DNA from: Rheum nobile
Taxonomy: Eukaryota > Streptophyta > Magnoliopsida > Caryophyllales > Polygonaceae
Reading direction: 5' to 3'
Length of the DNA stretch: 64,000 nt
Assembly (NCBI GenBank): GCA_027886185.1
Contig: WOAB01000527.1
Location: 1,550,001-1,614,000, forward strand
Below the pieces are notes generated by a model, which saw only the letters and a program-made list of their open reading frames with translations, did not search any database and was not told the origin of the DNA. Each line of letters starts with the position of its first letter. Positions within the stretch are counted from its first letter, which is position 1. Position numbers and translations under genes: made by a program. Of this stretch, positions 8,910 to 21,413 are shown in pieces.

Positions 8910-11200
8910 GGAGGAAGTGCACGGCTAAAAAAAACCGACTGCGCGGTTTATCGGCCAATTACAAAATGCATAACATCACGGGGTTTTTTCAATTTATGTC
9001 CCGATTAAATACCTTATTACAAAAAGTTAATTAGATTTTATTAATCTGAAAATTTATGTTTTTATTGAAAGAGTTTAAACATTTTTTTTTATAGAAAAAC
9101 ACTTTCCAAATATCGTTCAAATAATAGTTTCTAAACTTTGGTATGGGTGTCCATGATATATAGTAAAAAAGTAATATTTTTGTAGATATATTTTTCTTAG
9201 AAATATATTTATTTGAAAAATCTATAAATAAAAATTACAAGGCAAACAAATCTACTTTAGTTTGAAAACGAATTAGCCAATTATGTTATAATAGAGTATA
9301 TTTAGAAAATAAAAAAATTGAATTCACGTACCCCTTAGAGTATCAATGTATCATATAATTGGTTAAAGTCGTGAATTTATAACAAAATTATAAATTTTAC
9401 ATAAACTTTATGCATGATTATTCTACTATACTTGAAATTTTCTAAGATAGAAAATTATATTTTATAAATCATTATAGCTATAAATTTGCTATTGAAAACA
9501 TAGTTATAAAGTATATTTATCCAACATATAAATCTAAAATCATATACGAATGATAGAACCCTAAAAAATTAAAATAACATGAATTAACAAATATGGAAAC
9601 ATGAATATGAATTATGAAATGACATAAACCTAGAAATATACAATATTGCTAGTCCAGTTCAAAAATATTGTTAGAGTCGAGCATCATCTACGTCATAACT
9701 CATAACCCCAAAACCAATAGGTTAATTTATTTAATCTAAACTATAAAATTTTAAATTATCATAAGGTGTCATACTAAACTCATTGTTATCCAAATCATAC
9801 TTTTGAACTATCATAAAGTTGCGTACGTGATCTAATTTATAAGTTGAGTGCAGACTGATTAAGGCCAATTTTCAACTCAATTAATATAAACGCTATTCAT
9901 TTAAATATATTCTCAACTCTGTGACAATATATACACTCTATCACTAACAAAATATATAATATATACTATTAACTTAATCATATATTGTGACAACTGACAG
10001 ATCGAGAAGCAATTAGAAGATCACAAAGACTCCTACTCTCTCATTAAATAATAAGTGTTATTTTAGTTTTTAATTTTTATTAAAAAACTGTTTGTTATAT
10101 ATAAATTTAAGATAATGATTTATTGATTAGTTATGAAATATTTTATATTGATATTTTTTTTAAATAATTATTTACTTATTAATTGGTTAAAAATGAAATA
10201 AATATTTATTAAATTATAACTATGAAGTATTTCGTAGAGATAGAAAGAAGTTCTATAATTAGATTTTCGAAACTTATCTCACGTACAAGTAAGTTAAATA
10301 TAAACTGATTAAATTTAATTAATTACAAACTGATTTTGTGAATATGATCTATCCATAAAACTATATACTAATTGATAGTTAACATTATATCAAACATATC
10401 GATTAAATTTAACAAAAACTACACTCTAGGTCTGAAATAATAAGTTAAATATCCAATGGCCATATTCATTTAAATATATTATGAACTCTGTTTACAAATA
10501 TTATCATTTTATATTTTTACATAATTATTCAAAATTTATTATTATCATAATTTTAAATTTTTTAAATTTATAAACTATCACCAATTAATAAAAAATAATA
10601 TTTTTATATTTTTCAATATAAAATATCGTAAATTACTAAGTTATTATATAAAAATTTAAAATAACAATTATATTTAATAAAATTTAAAGACTTTTTTTTG
10701 TCAAAATAAAATTTAAAGACTAACATCACATTTTTGTTTAAATTTATGAATTTTTCCTAAGAATTTCATATTTAGCAAAAGTCATTTTTATTTATTAGCT
10801 TAACTTTTTTTCTAAAAATTCACTTATTTTACTTTAAAAATATTTTTTAAATTTAACCTCTTAACGTAGAAAAAACGGTAAATTTATTTCATGAGGTGTA
10901 CCGTGTACACGACTCTCAAAGTTTAATATTTATTTTATACTACTGGAGTAAATTAATTTGAAAACCAAAATGTTTGTTCACATTATTTTAATAGAGCGGG
11001 AGAGGAGGGTGTGGGAGGTGGGCCCTCGCTGGTACTGAAGAAGCATTTGACCCACTCGCCTCTATTTACACGCGCTCCCCGGCACTCGTACACCAAGAAG
11101 AAGGCGGATCGCGCGTGAGAACAACGCGCGAGGTGAGCGAGTAAGGAAAGAAAAGAAAAACATGAATAAACCAAAAAAGGGAAAATAAGGGTACTAAATT
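8910..11200. other. AT-rich intergenic DNA, no gene seen
   Basis: About 2.3 kb of very AT-rich sequence between the MULE and the zinc-finger gene. I see no conserved coding frame, terminal repeats or RNA gene. The last 200 bases become GA/CT-rich and are probably the zinc-finger gene promoter. Confidence 0.6.
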
Positions 11201-11428
11201 AGGGGCAGAGTAAAAGAGTGTCAGAGAGGAAGAGCAGAGGGAACGTGCGCTTATATTGAAGCAGATCTGGATCCACTCAATTCATCTTCCTCCTCTCTTT
11301 CACTTTCAAACACACTCTGTTTTCCGATTTCCACAGCAGCCCAGAAATAGAAACACTCTGTTGAAGTTGCTCTGTTTCTTGATCTTCTTCAAGTGACCTC
11401 AGCAACAGCAAACACAACTTCCATTTTC

Positions 11429-11992
11429 ATGGGTTTTGTTCCTCTGTTAAGCAGCTGCAGTGGCTCTGCAACACACCTCAGGTGAGGATAAAGTTTTTTT
11501 TCTGTCAAAATTTTAAAATTTACTATTCTTGTGGTGATAGACCCAGAAACAGGGTTTTTTTAGCATCAAAATTGGTAAGATTTTTTGGGTAATTCCTGAA
11601 AAAAATGAATGTTGGGTGAGAAATTTAGTGAGGGGGAGGGAAAAAGAAAGAAAGAAAGAAGTGGTGGGTTTATGCTGTTGTGCAATAACTTTTCCTTTTG
11701 GATTTCATGCTTATCTTTCCATCTTTTGTTACTCTTGTTTTTATGCTTTGAAGAAAGGAGGAATTAATACCACTTTGGTATTAGCTACCCCATCTTCCTT
11801 TTCTTTTTCACCCCCACGAGAATACTCCTTCCTAAAGCTTGACTTTTCTCTTCCTTTCACTTTCTTTTTGGTGGGTTTCTCTCTTTTGCTTTTCTTAGGC
11901 TCCATCTTTTCTTTCCTAAATCAATACGAATTTTCAAAATTTTTAATTTTTTTCTTCATCTTTGCAGGAATCAGGAGTCAGTGATGAGATGA
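11429..11992 (+). CDS. spliced upstream ORF in the zinc-finger gene leader
   Basis: An ATG at 11429 in the CT-rich leader opens MGFVPLLSSCSGSATHL. If the leader intron 11482-11967 (GTGAGG...TTTGCAG) is removed, the frame continues NQESVMR and stops with TGA at 11990-11992. That gives 25 codons in two exons (11429-11481 and 11968-11992), well upstream of the main ATG at 12173. Such upstream ORFs can dampen translation of the main frame; that it does so here is inference. Confidence 0.45.
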
Positions 11993-12172
11993 GTAGTATT
12001 CTCTAAACTCATCAAAATAAAAGCTTGGTTTGGGTAGTAGGTGGAGGAAAGCTAAGGCCTTGTTTGGGTTGAGCTTTCTTGCTCAATCACATTCCTTTTA
12101 CTTGACAAAGTAGTGATCTTTAATTTTTGCCCAAATTTCTCTGGTGGGTTTTTGAAAGTGGGAACAACAACA

Positions 12173-14932
12173 ATGGATCCCTATGAAGCAACCAAGATAG
12201 TTTTCTCAAGGATCCAACATTTGGATCCTGAAAATGCCTCCAAAATCATGGGGCTCTTGCTCATACAAGATCATGGGGAGAAGGAAATGATTAGGCTTGC
12301 ATTTGGACCAGAAAGTCTCCTTCACTCTGTGATTTTCAAGGCCAGACAAGAATTGGGTATCTCCCCAAACACTCCCTCCACACCCTCAACTCCTCCTTCT
12401 CCCTCCCCTTTTCTCTCTGCAACCGCCGCCACAACCACAACCACCAGCACCACCACCAGCCACAACCCACTTTCATTCTCAAGACAAAACTCAGTTTTCA
12501 AGCCTAATGGCCTCAAGATTCCTTCTTCTTTGTGTGTTTCAAGCCTTGCTAGCCCTTCCTCTGTTTCATCTCCCTCATGGGGACCCTCTGTTTTCCCTGA
12601 TTTCCATAGCCCAGATGAGCTAATCAGCCCTAATTCCTCCTCTGCAACAAACTGCTTGCAACCCTCATCTGACCTCATTGATGAGATTCAGCTCCAAGAA
12701 CAGCTCAGCTTCTTGAATGACCCAGACAACCACAACAACAACAACCCTTTGCTCTTCCCTTACAGCTCTGGAGCCAATTGGGGGCCCCACAGGAGGAGCT
12801 GCTCAGTGAGTGACGTCAGCCTTGGACTAGGGGATGATGTCACTGGATCACTTGGGTGGAAGCCTTGCCTATACTATGCAAGAGGGTACTGCAAGAATGG
12901 GAGCAGCTGCAGGTTCTTGCATGGTGGTGGTGGTGGTGGGCTTGTTGGGGATTCGGATTCCGGTTCGGGTTCGGGCTCGGTTTCGGTTGCTTCCTTGGTG
13001 GGCTCCCCCAGCAAGATTGAGATGATGGAGCAGGCCCATGAGCTGCTCAGATCCAAGTCAATGCAACACCAGAAGCTTGTGGCTGCTTCTCAGCTCATGG
13101 CTGCTTCCAACTCCTTCCCTTTCTCTGGGAACAAGTGCTTGAACTTCCTTGTTCAGCAACAGAATGAGTCCCAGAGGTACCAAATTATTAAAGACTCAAT
13201 CTTTGGTGGTGAAAACTTGAAAAAAGGTTCAATCTTTTTTACTAATTTTGTTGTTTGTTGTGCCATTTTTTAGCAGAGCTGCTGCAGCTGCAGCTGCACT
13301 TATGATGGGTGAAGACATGCACAAGTTCAGCAGATCAAGGCTAAGCAGAAGTGAGTTCTTGATCAATGGTGACTCTAACCCTGGTTCAAGGCAGATCTAC
13401 TTGACCTTCCCAGCTGATAGCACCTTCAAAGAAGAAGATGTTTCCAACTATTTCAGGTCTTCATCTTCCTCCTATCTCTCTCTCTGACTGATCAGATCTT
13501 ATGGTGTCTGAACTTAGTTTTCTTTGTTTGTTTGTCTATAGCATCTATGGGCCAGTTCAAGATGTGAGGATACCTTATCAGCAAAAGAGGATGTTTGGAT
13601 TTGTAACCTTTGTTTACACTGAGACTGTGAAGATTATACTTGCCAAGGGCAACCCTCATTTTGTTTGTGATGCTAGGGTTCTTGTTAAGCCTTACAAGGA
13701 AAAGGGCAAAGTCCCTGACAAGTTCAGGTTCACAATTCAAACCTCACTTTATGTTCTTTCCTCCCTACAATCAAAAGATTTAATCTTTGTGTTGTTTTGG
13801 TGGAATTGTCATTTCAGGAAGCAGCAGCTGCAACAAATGGAGAGAGGAGAGTTTTCTGCTTGTAATTCTCCTACTGGTCTTGATCACTCTAGAGACCCTT
13901 TTGACAACCAGCTTGGTAAGCAAATTTAACCATTTAAAAAAAATATTGAAACTTGTGGAAATTGCATTATTTGAAGCCAAATTATGTTATGATGTTTGTT
14001 TTAGGGTCAAGAATGATGTACAATAACACCCAAGATCTGCTATGGAGAAGGAAGTTGGAGGAGCAACAGACTGATTTTCAACAAGCTTTGGAGCTTCAGA
14101 GTAGAAGATTAATGGGTCTTCAACTGGATATTAAGAGAAGCCACCACCACCACCGTGCGCTGTCGACTGGGGCGGCCCCGTTTCCGTCTCCCACTTACAC
14201 ACCAACCTTCAACCATCCTCTTAACGTCTCCGACCGCTTAAGCCCGGATCGAACTCAAGGTTACTTTCTTAATCTAATCTTGATCTTATATGGGTCGAGA
14301 TGTACGCACCCATACCCGAAAATGTCGAGAGAATCTTATACTTGGTCAATGATCTTGACAAAGTTGTTATTATTGTTTTTGTATCAGAAAATGGATCCTC
14401 ACCAGTTGCTGCTGCTGCTAGTGAGATCCAGCTTTCTCAGCAGGTTGTGAATGAAATTGATGATGGAGAGAAAGTAGGGTCAGGTAATGAGAGTAATAAT
14501 GGCAAAGAGAGTCCTCTGAGTACTGAAGAAGACATCAGCTTACAAGAAAGGTAATAAATTTAATTTGTTTCACCTTATTTGATGTTCTAATTTAGGCAAA
14601 GGCAATAACTTTCATTATAGGAAGGATATCTTTGTTTGTGGCTTTTGGAATTGTTGTCTAATGTGTTTACTTCGGTTCGCGTTCGAACAATGTGCAGCTT
14701 GGAGCACAATCTCCCTGATAGTCCCTTTGCCTCACCCACCAAAGGTAACACCGAACGCCTCACCGCCTTCACCTCTTCGCTCGACCTATCGCCCTTCAAA
14801 TCATGCTACTTCCAAATGCCCAGGTGAGTCGGGTTTCGTAGGGAAGAGTTAAAACGTAAAACGCTCTCTCGATGAATTAAGTTCGACATTCGTTGCAGGT
14901 TTTCGACTGGGCCCGGCGCCATCGGAATGTAG
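12173..14932 (+). CDS. CCCH zinc-finger and RRM protein, AtC3H46/53/55-like
   Basis: Exons: 12173-13176, 13277-13456, 13542-13727, 13818-13915, 14005-14259, 14388-14550, 14698-14823 and 14899-14932; phases agree and give 681 residues. The protein begins MDPYEATKIVFSRIQHLDPE, the conserved N-terminal module of this plant family. A Ser/Thr/Pro-rich stretch follows, then one C-x7-C-x5-C-x3-H finger (CLYYARGYCKNGSSCRFLH, Cys about 232). An RRM starts near residue 373 with RNP2 IYLTFP and RNP1 RMFGFVTF, followed by a Gln/Arg-rich helical region. Family members are thought to bind RNA and act in post-transcriptional control; the target is unknown. The leader has an intron (11482-11967), and a likely 3' UTR intron spans 14983-15094. 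The ATG at 12173 is chosen over an upstream in-frame GTG because of family conservation. Confidence 0.92.
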
Positions 14933-15229
14933 GCCGTGTAGACGGCCTCGTTCACGGGCTACAAAGCTCGCGTGATTTTAAGGTAAATTTGTTTCGTTTC
15001 GTATTGGATGCGTTTTTTCGATCGGGTTTCGTCGCCATCATTATTGTTGGTTGAGTTGGATGTTTTTGTTGCCTTTGTTCTTGGAATCTTGCAGGTTGAT
15101 TGCAAAAGCACACCTAAGAAAACCAATATCCTACAACCAGCCAAACATCTTCTTGTAGACAAAACCACCACCACAAATACAGCCCACCACCATCCATCCA
15201 CATTATACTAGTTCTAGTAGTACCATACA

Positions 15230-16480
15230 AAAAAAATTGCATACATTAAAGAAAGGGTGAAAAAAAGATGAGCAGTAAAAAAAAAAAAAAGAGGGGAGGG
15301 GGTAAAAGTCAGCCATTTATTAGTATGCCTCTACCCTTGGCCCCCTTTACTTTGTTGTGCCATCTTTTTCACCTCTGATTATGTAGTTGAAGTTGGACCA
15401 CACCTAATTAAATACAGCAGTAAAAAAGAAAGAAAGAAAAGGAAATCACTATGTAATTTTTCTTCCCTCCTGCACCCTTTAACACATTCATCATTTATGG
15501 GCCTGGCTCTTTTGAAGGACAACCAAACAAACAAACCCTAGTTTTTTTTGTGGTGTTTTTAGACCTTTCTTGGTAGGAAAAAAAAAAGCAGCAATCTTTT
15601 TTTACACAGCAGAAAGGAACAGGAAATCAAAGTTAAAGAACAGAGGAGAAGCTGCTGCAGTTGCTTCTTGTGTAAATCAACAATGTAGAGAGAAATTGAA
15701 GCCCCCCAAGAAGGTGAAAAGAAAGGGAAGGAGTGTGGAGTTACAGAATGCATCTCATGATCATCATCAGAAGTTCTCAATTCAGCAAAGTAAAAATAAA
15801 AGGATAGGAAATTAAATGTTTTTTTTTGGAAATTATGATTAGGGTTTGAGTATTAAATGTGCCCCAATTTTAAGTTTTCAGTAGTAGTTGTTGATTGATG
15901 TTTATTTATACAAAAGGAAGGAAGACATCATCATCATCAACAGCAACTTTGGACCCTCTTTAGTAGAGAATGATTTGTATGGAACAAAAGTAAAATAGTG
16001 GAAGCAGAAAAGAAAGCATATGATGAAAAAAGGAAGAAAGAAAAAGTAAAGGAGATTCATATTTCAAAATCTCTCCCTTTTCTCTCGTACTATTTCCTTT
16101 TTTAACTATTTGTTTGTTCCTCATATCCTTGATAATACAAGAACCATCAACAATTGAGTTTGTGATATCAATTCAAGAATTTGAAGAGGTTTAAAGCCAA
16201 TTATATAATTTGTTGGCTTCAATTTTTGCTACAAAGATATAGAGTACTATTTACTTTGTATTGTGGGGTCTTGGACAGAAGAAATGGAATAACTTTTTGT
16301 AACTTGGGTGCAAATATGGAGCAAGTGGGTGGGGCAATTTTGTCCTTTTTTATTCCATTCATGGAGGAGATAAAAAAATACAAAATTCTTTGAGAATAAT
16401 GAGAAAGGAAAATCAGAGGAGCCAAGCATGGTGCACTCTTGGTCACATGGGCTCACACTGCATGTTGGTGACATTTGAGT
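15230..16480. other. zinc-finger gene 3' flank, no gene seen
   Basis: Purine-rich, A-run-rich sequence after the 3' UTR. Short open frames here lack coding character. Likely 3' flank and ordinary intergenic DNA. Confidence 0.5.

Positions 16481-16483
<3 letters not shown>

Positions 16484-16541
<58 letters not shown>
16484..16541. repeat. (AT)n microsatellite
   Basis: An uninterrupted run of about 29 AT dinucleotides abutting the left end of the MULE-like element. Shorter (AT)n runs occur near 20718-20744 and 39652-39672. Confidence 0.95.
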
Positions 16542-16543
<2 letters not shown>

Positions 16544-16544
<1 letters not shown>

Positions 16545-18361
16545 GAGGTGTGTTCAGGTAAAACGATTGTTATGGTAAAACGGAAGTATAAATATGAAAC
16601 GTTGGATGAGAGATGATAGAGGGTTGGATTAAGAAATTTTTGGAGATATGGTGTGGGTGTTCACATAAAAATAGGACTGCAAATTAGGTAGTTATAGAAT
16701 ATCTTAATTAGGAAAATCTAAAAAATGATAAAATTGGAGGAGAGAGAAAACTAAATCTTCTCCTCAATTATTTCCCTTCGTGGAGTTTATCTTCTTGTAT
16801 ATCCACTTGAATGGAAGCAAAAAAAAAACTCCATAATCACACCTTTCTCCAGAAACAGTGCAATTTCATTTTCATCGTTCAACAATTTTTACAACATTGA
16901 TGAATATCGATTATGAGTTTATGAATATCAATCAATGATTTTTGCAGCGTTCATGAATATCAATCATTCTTTTATGAATATCGATCAAGTGCGTCATGGT
17001 GCTCTACAAATTCGTAGATCTATATTTGTTTCTTGAATATCATTCATGTTTGTATGAATATTTTTGTTTAATATGTGAATATTTAATTTCTTAAAGACAT
17101 GAATATTACCACTTAAAACTTGAATATCAACAATTGATATTATGAATATCACACACAATTATATGAATATCAGTTACATGAATATTACATTCAGTTACAT
17201 GAATACCGCACTCGATTACATGAATATCACCACTGAAATCATGAATATTGGTCACCACATAATTAATAAATAATATCTCCTAATTACACGAATATCACTA
17301 CTCAATTCATGAATATCGATCACTGCCTAATTACATCAATATCACCACCTAATTACACAAATATCATCACTCAATATATTGAATATCACTGTTAATCAGT
17401 GTGAATATCAATCAACTCTAACAAAAAACCAAGTCCTAAAATCAAAATCAAAGTCCTGGCGAATTTGGAGAGTTTGAAGACGATAATCATAAACCCTAAA
17501 TTAAATATCTAGCGAAATGAAAAATATTGAACAAATAAAAAACTAATTTTGTGAAAGGGAACATGAATCAAATATACATAGAGTGACGAACAAAAGCATG
17601 TATGTTTTTCTGTTATTTCACAAAACATGCAGATTTATCTAAATCTTAAAATTGAATGGGATAACATAATTAAAGAGGAAGACGAAGTAATAAATAGAGA
17701 TTGAAGACGAAAGAATCCCCAAGGTCAAGACGCCAAGCTTATAGACGAAAGAATCACCATCGGCGAAGACGAATTCTTCTGGGAAATGATGCCCCGCTTA
17801 ACCAAGCAATCAAATTTATGTTGAGAATGTGTTGCCTTAATTAGAAACCTACAAATAATACTCCATGGAAAGAAACACGCCTCTTTTTTAGTAATTAAAA
17901 TCAAAGTTGCTGCAAACAATTCTCATCAATTCAATAACACCACCTGCTAAATGATACCCATAAAAATCTTCCAAAACCCAAGAAACACACGAACCTCAAC
18001 AAATCTAGTATCCTTCCATGGAGGAGTAGCAAAACCCAACTTCAAGAACTATTTAGACAACCCAAAATCAAATTTTCGTGATCGATTAATTGGTAATCAA
18101 AGGCAACTAACACGGTGAAATTGGGTGAAATTGCTGAGGTCTCCAAAAGAATTGAAGGGGAAGACGAGAGGGAGTGAATAAAATCTGAGAGGGGGGAAAT
18201 CCCGTAAAAAAAGGAAGAGAATCAATTACGTGTTCCAGTGGAATTCTTTTTAAAATGTACCCAAAAATCTAACAATCAAGATCATCAATTTTATTTGATC
18301 TAACGGGTGTTATTAGTATTTCCGTTTGATCGTAATACATCGTTTTACCCGAATTTAATTC
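16544..18361. mobile_element. MULE-like non-autonomous element carpeted with ATGAATATC motifs
   Basis: The left end contains TTCAGGTAAAACGATTG...CAAACGG-type sequence and the right end its inverted partner; reversed, it reads TTCGGGTAAAACGATG then ATCAAACGGAAATACTAATA. This gives a terminal inverted repeat of about 45 bp at roughly three-quarters identity. A 9-bp direct repeat TATATATTA flanks it (16535-16543 and 18362-18370), as expected of Mutator insertions, but the AT-rich setting makes chance possible and the right copy overlaps the Helitron start. No transposase is present. Between about 16890 and 17420 the sequence is dense with TGAATATCA-like units. Confidence 0.5.
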
Positions 18362-20712
18362 TATATATTAAAACAAATGAATTTAAAGCCACCATATTGA
18401 TTCCGGCCCCACAAATCCTAGGTGTTAATTTGTGGTTAATCCACTTTTTTCATTAACATTATATTTTAATTTAAATCACAATATCTAATCACAACTAACT
18501 TTAAATATTTAAAATTTTAAATCACAATATCTAATCACAACTAACTTCAAATATATAAAAATTATATATAACTTTTTTTATAAAATTTGATTTCTATAAA
18601 TTACACATACAATAAGCTTATAATATATGTCAAAGTAATATATGATAGATTTCTTACTAAACTTATATATAAAATACATCTTATATTCATTTATGTAATT
18701 AGTAATATTATTTTCATGCGTTTGCATATATAATTTGACCTATATAAATTTATGGGCCAAAAATCAAAATCATACAATATATACAATTTTCAACTCATAG
18801 TACATGTGCTTTTATAATCAAGCTCACTATATTATATTACTACACATACAAATTTATGGCCCATTTAGAGTAAAATGACCCGAATAAATTTTGTGGCCTA
18901 TATATTTTTATTTTTTTTAAAGCTATTGAATTTCGAGCCACCATAATACTTTTGGCCTTACAAATCCCACGTATCATTTTGTTATTAATGCACTTTTTTT
19001 CTTAACATTATATTTTAATTTGAATCACATTATCTAATCACACCTAGCTTCATATATATATTAAAACTATATACAACTTTGTTGAATGCTTATACAATTT
19101 TTTTATAAATTTTGATTTCTACAAATTGCAAAAAAATAAGCTTATATATGTCAAACTAATATATGATAGAATTCCTACGAAACGTATATATAAAATACAT
19201 CTTATATTCATTTATGTAATTAGTAATATTATTTTCATGACTTTGCATATATAATCTGACATATATAAATTTATGGGCCAAAATCATACAATATATATAA
19301 TTTTCAACTCACAATACAGTGCTTTTATAATTCAACCCACTATATTATATTATTACACATACATATTTTATTAACAATTTAGTAAAATTTCAAACTAATG
19401 TATCTTAACAAAATTAGTTTATATAATCTTGAGATTTTCTTCTAAACCTTTCAATTTTAACAACTCATCTTAACAACAATTATATCAAAAATATATAATA
19501 CAACTTTTTATAAAATTTGAAGCAAAGGAATTTAGAGTAATAATATAATACAACAGTTATATGGTCCATAAATTTAGTGAAATTATACATCAATATCTCA
19601 AGATTATATAAATTTTAACAACTCATCTTAACAACAATTATATCATATCACATTTTTAACGAATTTGGTATATTGTACTTCCTATTCAACAATTTTTATT
19701 TGATTATAATTTTTTATAAAAAATACATGGTCTCCATTTTTCGATTTTACAATGTTTCTATGGGCTTATTACTTATCATTTTGCTAAATGTAATTTTCAG
19801 TTTTAAAAATTTAAATTGAGTTTGTTAATCACCAAGAAAATATCACTAACAAATTGCGAAATATCAAATATAAATTACCAATACAATTTTGTTAAATCAA
19901 ACAAAAAGTTTAACTAAAAAATCCAGGTAAATCTTTTTTGTAACAAACTTTCAATTTCATATGATTATACACATTATCAAAAGTAAATTAAATGTAGTAC
20001 GTATACAAATTTATAAAGTATTTGAATTTGAGATAACTTTACACCTACATAAATCAGCCACTACTGATTAATTAATTATTCAAATAACTTTTTAATTATC
20101 ATTTTCTAGAAGTAAGGATATAAATTAAAATCAAAATTTTAAAACTTAGATGGGTCCATTATATAATTAGAAAAAACTAAAAAGATTTGATTTATCTGGT
20201 TGATTTGTAATGATTTTTTATATATATTTTGTTGAATTATTTCATATAATTATTTTACCAAAAAATTAAAATATCAAAATTATTTGTTTCCCTTCGTTTG
20301 ATCTCATATCCCCTTTGAGACACTAATACAATCATGGATCAACTTTGCTTACGTGTTGTTTTGCGATTAATCCTATTTTTAGTTTACCTTTTTCCTTAAA
20401 TTAACTAAATTTATACTATAAAAATCTTCAAAATTTCATCAAATAACTCAAAATTTTTGTATGAATAGTACCTTTGATCTAATATAAACATTTTCTTTTA
20501 TTTGGATATTAATTTTCACATTTATATTATACGATAAAATTGTTATATAAATATTTTAACTTTATATAAGGGTCAAATATATTATCCATCGTTGAGAGTG
20601 TAACAATAATTTTGGATCCCCATTGTTTAGCTATATATATTTTCTTGAAAAACATAAATCTTATTTTAAAACAATTTTTTATATTTTTAAATTTACATTG
20701 GCCTTATTCATC

Positions 20713-20747
<35 letters not shown>

Positions 20748-21413
20748 TTTAATTTTTATAATTTTAAAATCTTCACCTGACTTTTATCCATGTTTAACCA
20801 AAAACTTGGTTTGAAGGTATAATATAGTAGTTAAGATTTGAAATTTTGATTACGAATTGTTCAAATATCAAACTAAAAAAAACATAATTTTTTTAAATAT
20901 TTTATTATAATACTTAATATTCAACATAAAGAGGATCATGTTCACGATTTTATCAATTTTATTTTTTCTTTAAAATTTTGACTATTATAATCCAAACATG
21001 AGTTATACACTTATACATATTAAGAATATTTTTGGCTTTCTTATTCAAAAGATATAATTACTAATCTAATAGTTTTTGTCAATGAACCACACATTAATTA
21101 TTTGTTTGAAATATGTTTAAATTGTTTAAAGGACCATCTATTATATATCCCATGTATAAATAATTTTGTAAATCAGGAATAATTTTATCGAGATTTTTAG
21201 ATTAATAATCATTATAATATTTCTATATTAATTATTCTCTAAATGAGTCTACATAAATTCTTATATATCATAGCATATTATTTCCAATGATCAAGCGATA
21301 ACTATATTTTTCTAAAATAATATTTTGATATAACATTAATTTAATTCAATTATAATTTTTTTTTGATTTTCTCAAATTAGATTTACCCGTACAAGGTACG
21401 GGTTCTACACTAG
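18360..21413 (+). mobile_element. Helitron, non-autonomous
   Basis: The 5' end TCTATATATTAAAAC is the usual plant Helitron start. The 3' end has the hairpin ACCCGTACAAGGTACGGGT (about 21385-21403) followed by TCTACA and terminal CTAG at 21410-21413, with T after it. The 5' flanking base is T, not the A expected for an AT target, so the 5' boundary is less sure. No Rep/helicase coding region is seen in its 3.05 kb of AT-rich DNA. Confidence 0.7.
18386..19370. repeat. tandem duplication of about 543 bp inside the Helitron
   Basis: The stretch beginning GAATTTAAAGCCACCATA at 18386 recurs as GAATTTCGAGCCACCATA at 18929 and stays alignable to about 19370. Shared landmarks include GGCC(C/T)(C/T)ACAAATCC, CATCTTATATTCATTTATG and TATAAATTTATGGGCC. 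The copies differ at roughly one base in eight by eye. Confidence 0.75.

Noticed and set aside
7955..9034. Long + strand frames rich in Arg/Pro (359 and 137 aa)
   Set aside because: They are antisense to the Ala/Glu-rich PMD exon and its palindromes; composition reflects the GC-rich complement.
12322..12678. 118-aa open frame antisense to the zinc-finger gene
   Set aside because: It is the complement of a Ser/Pro-rich coding region with a convincing sense frame.
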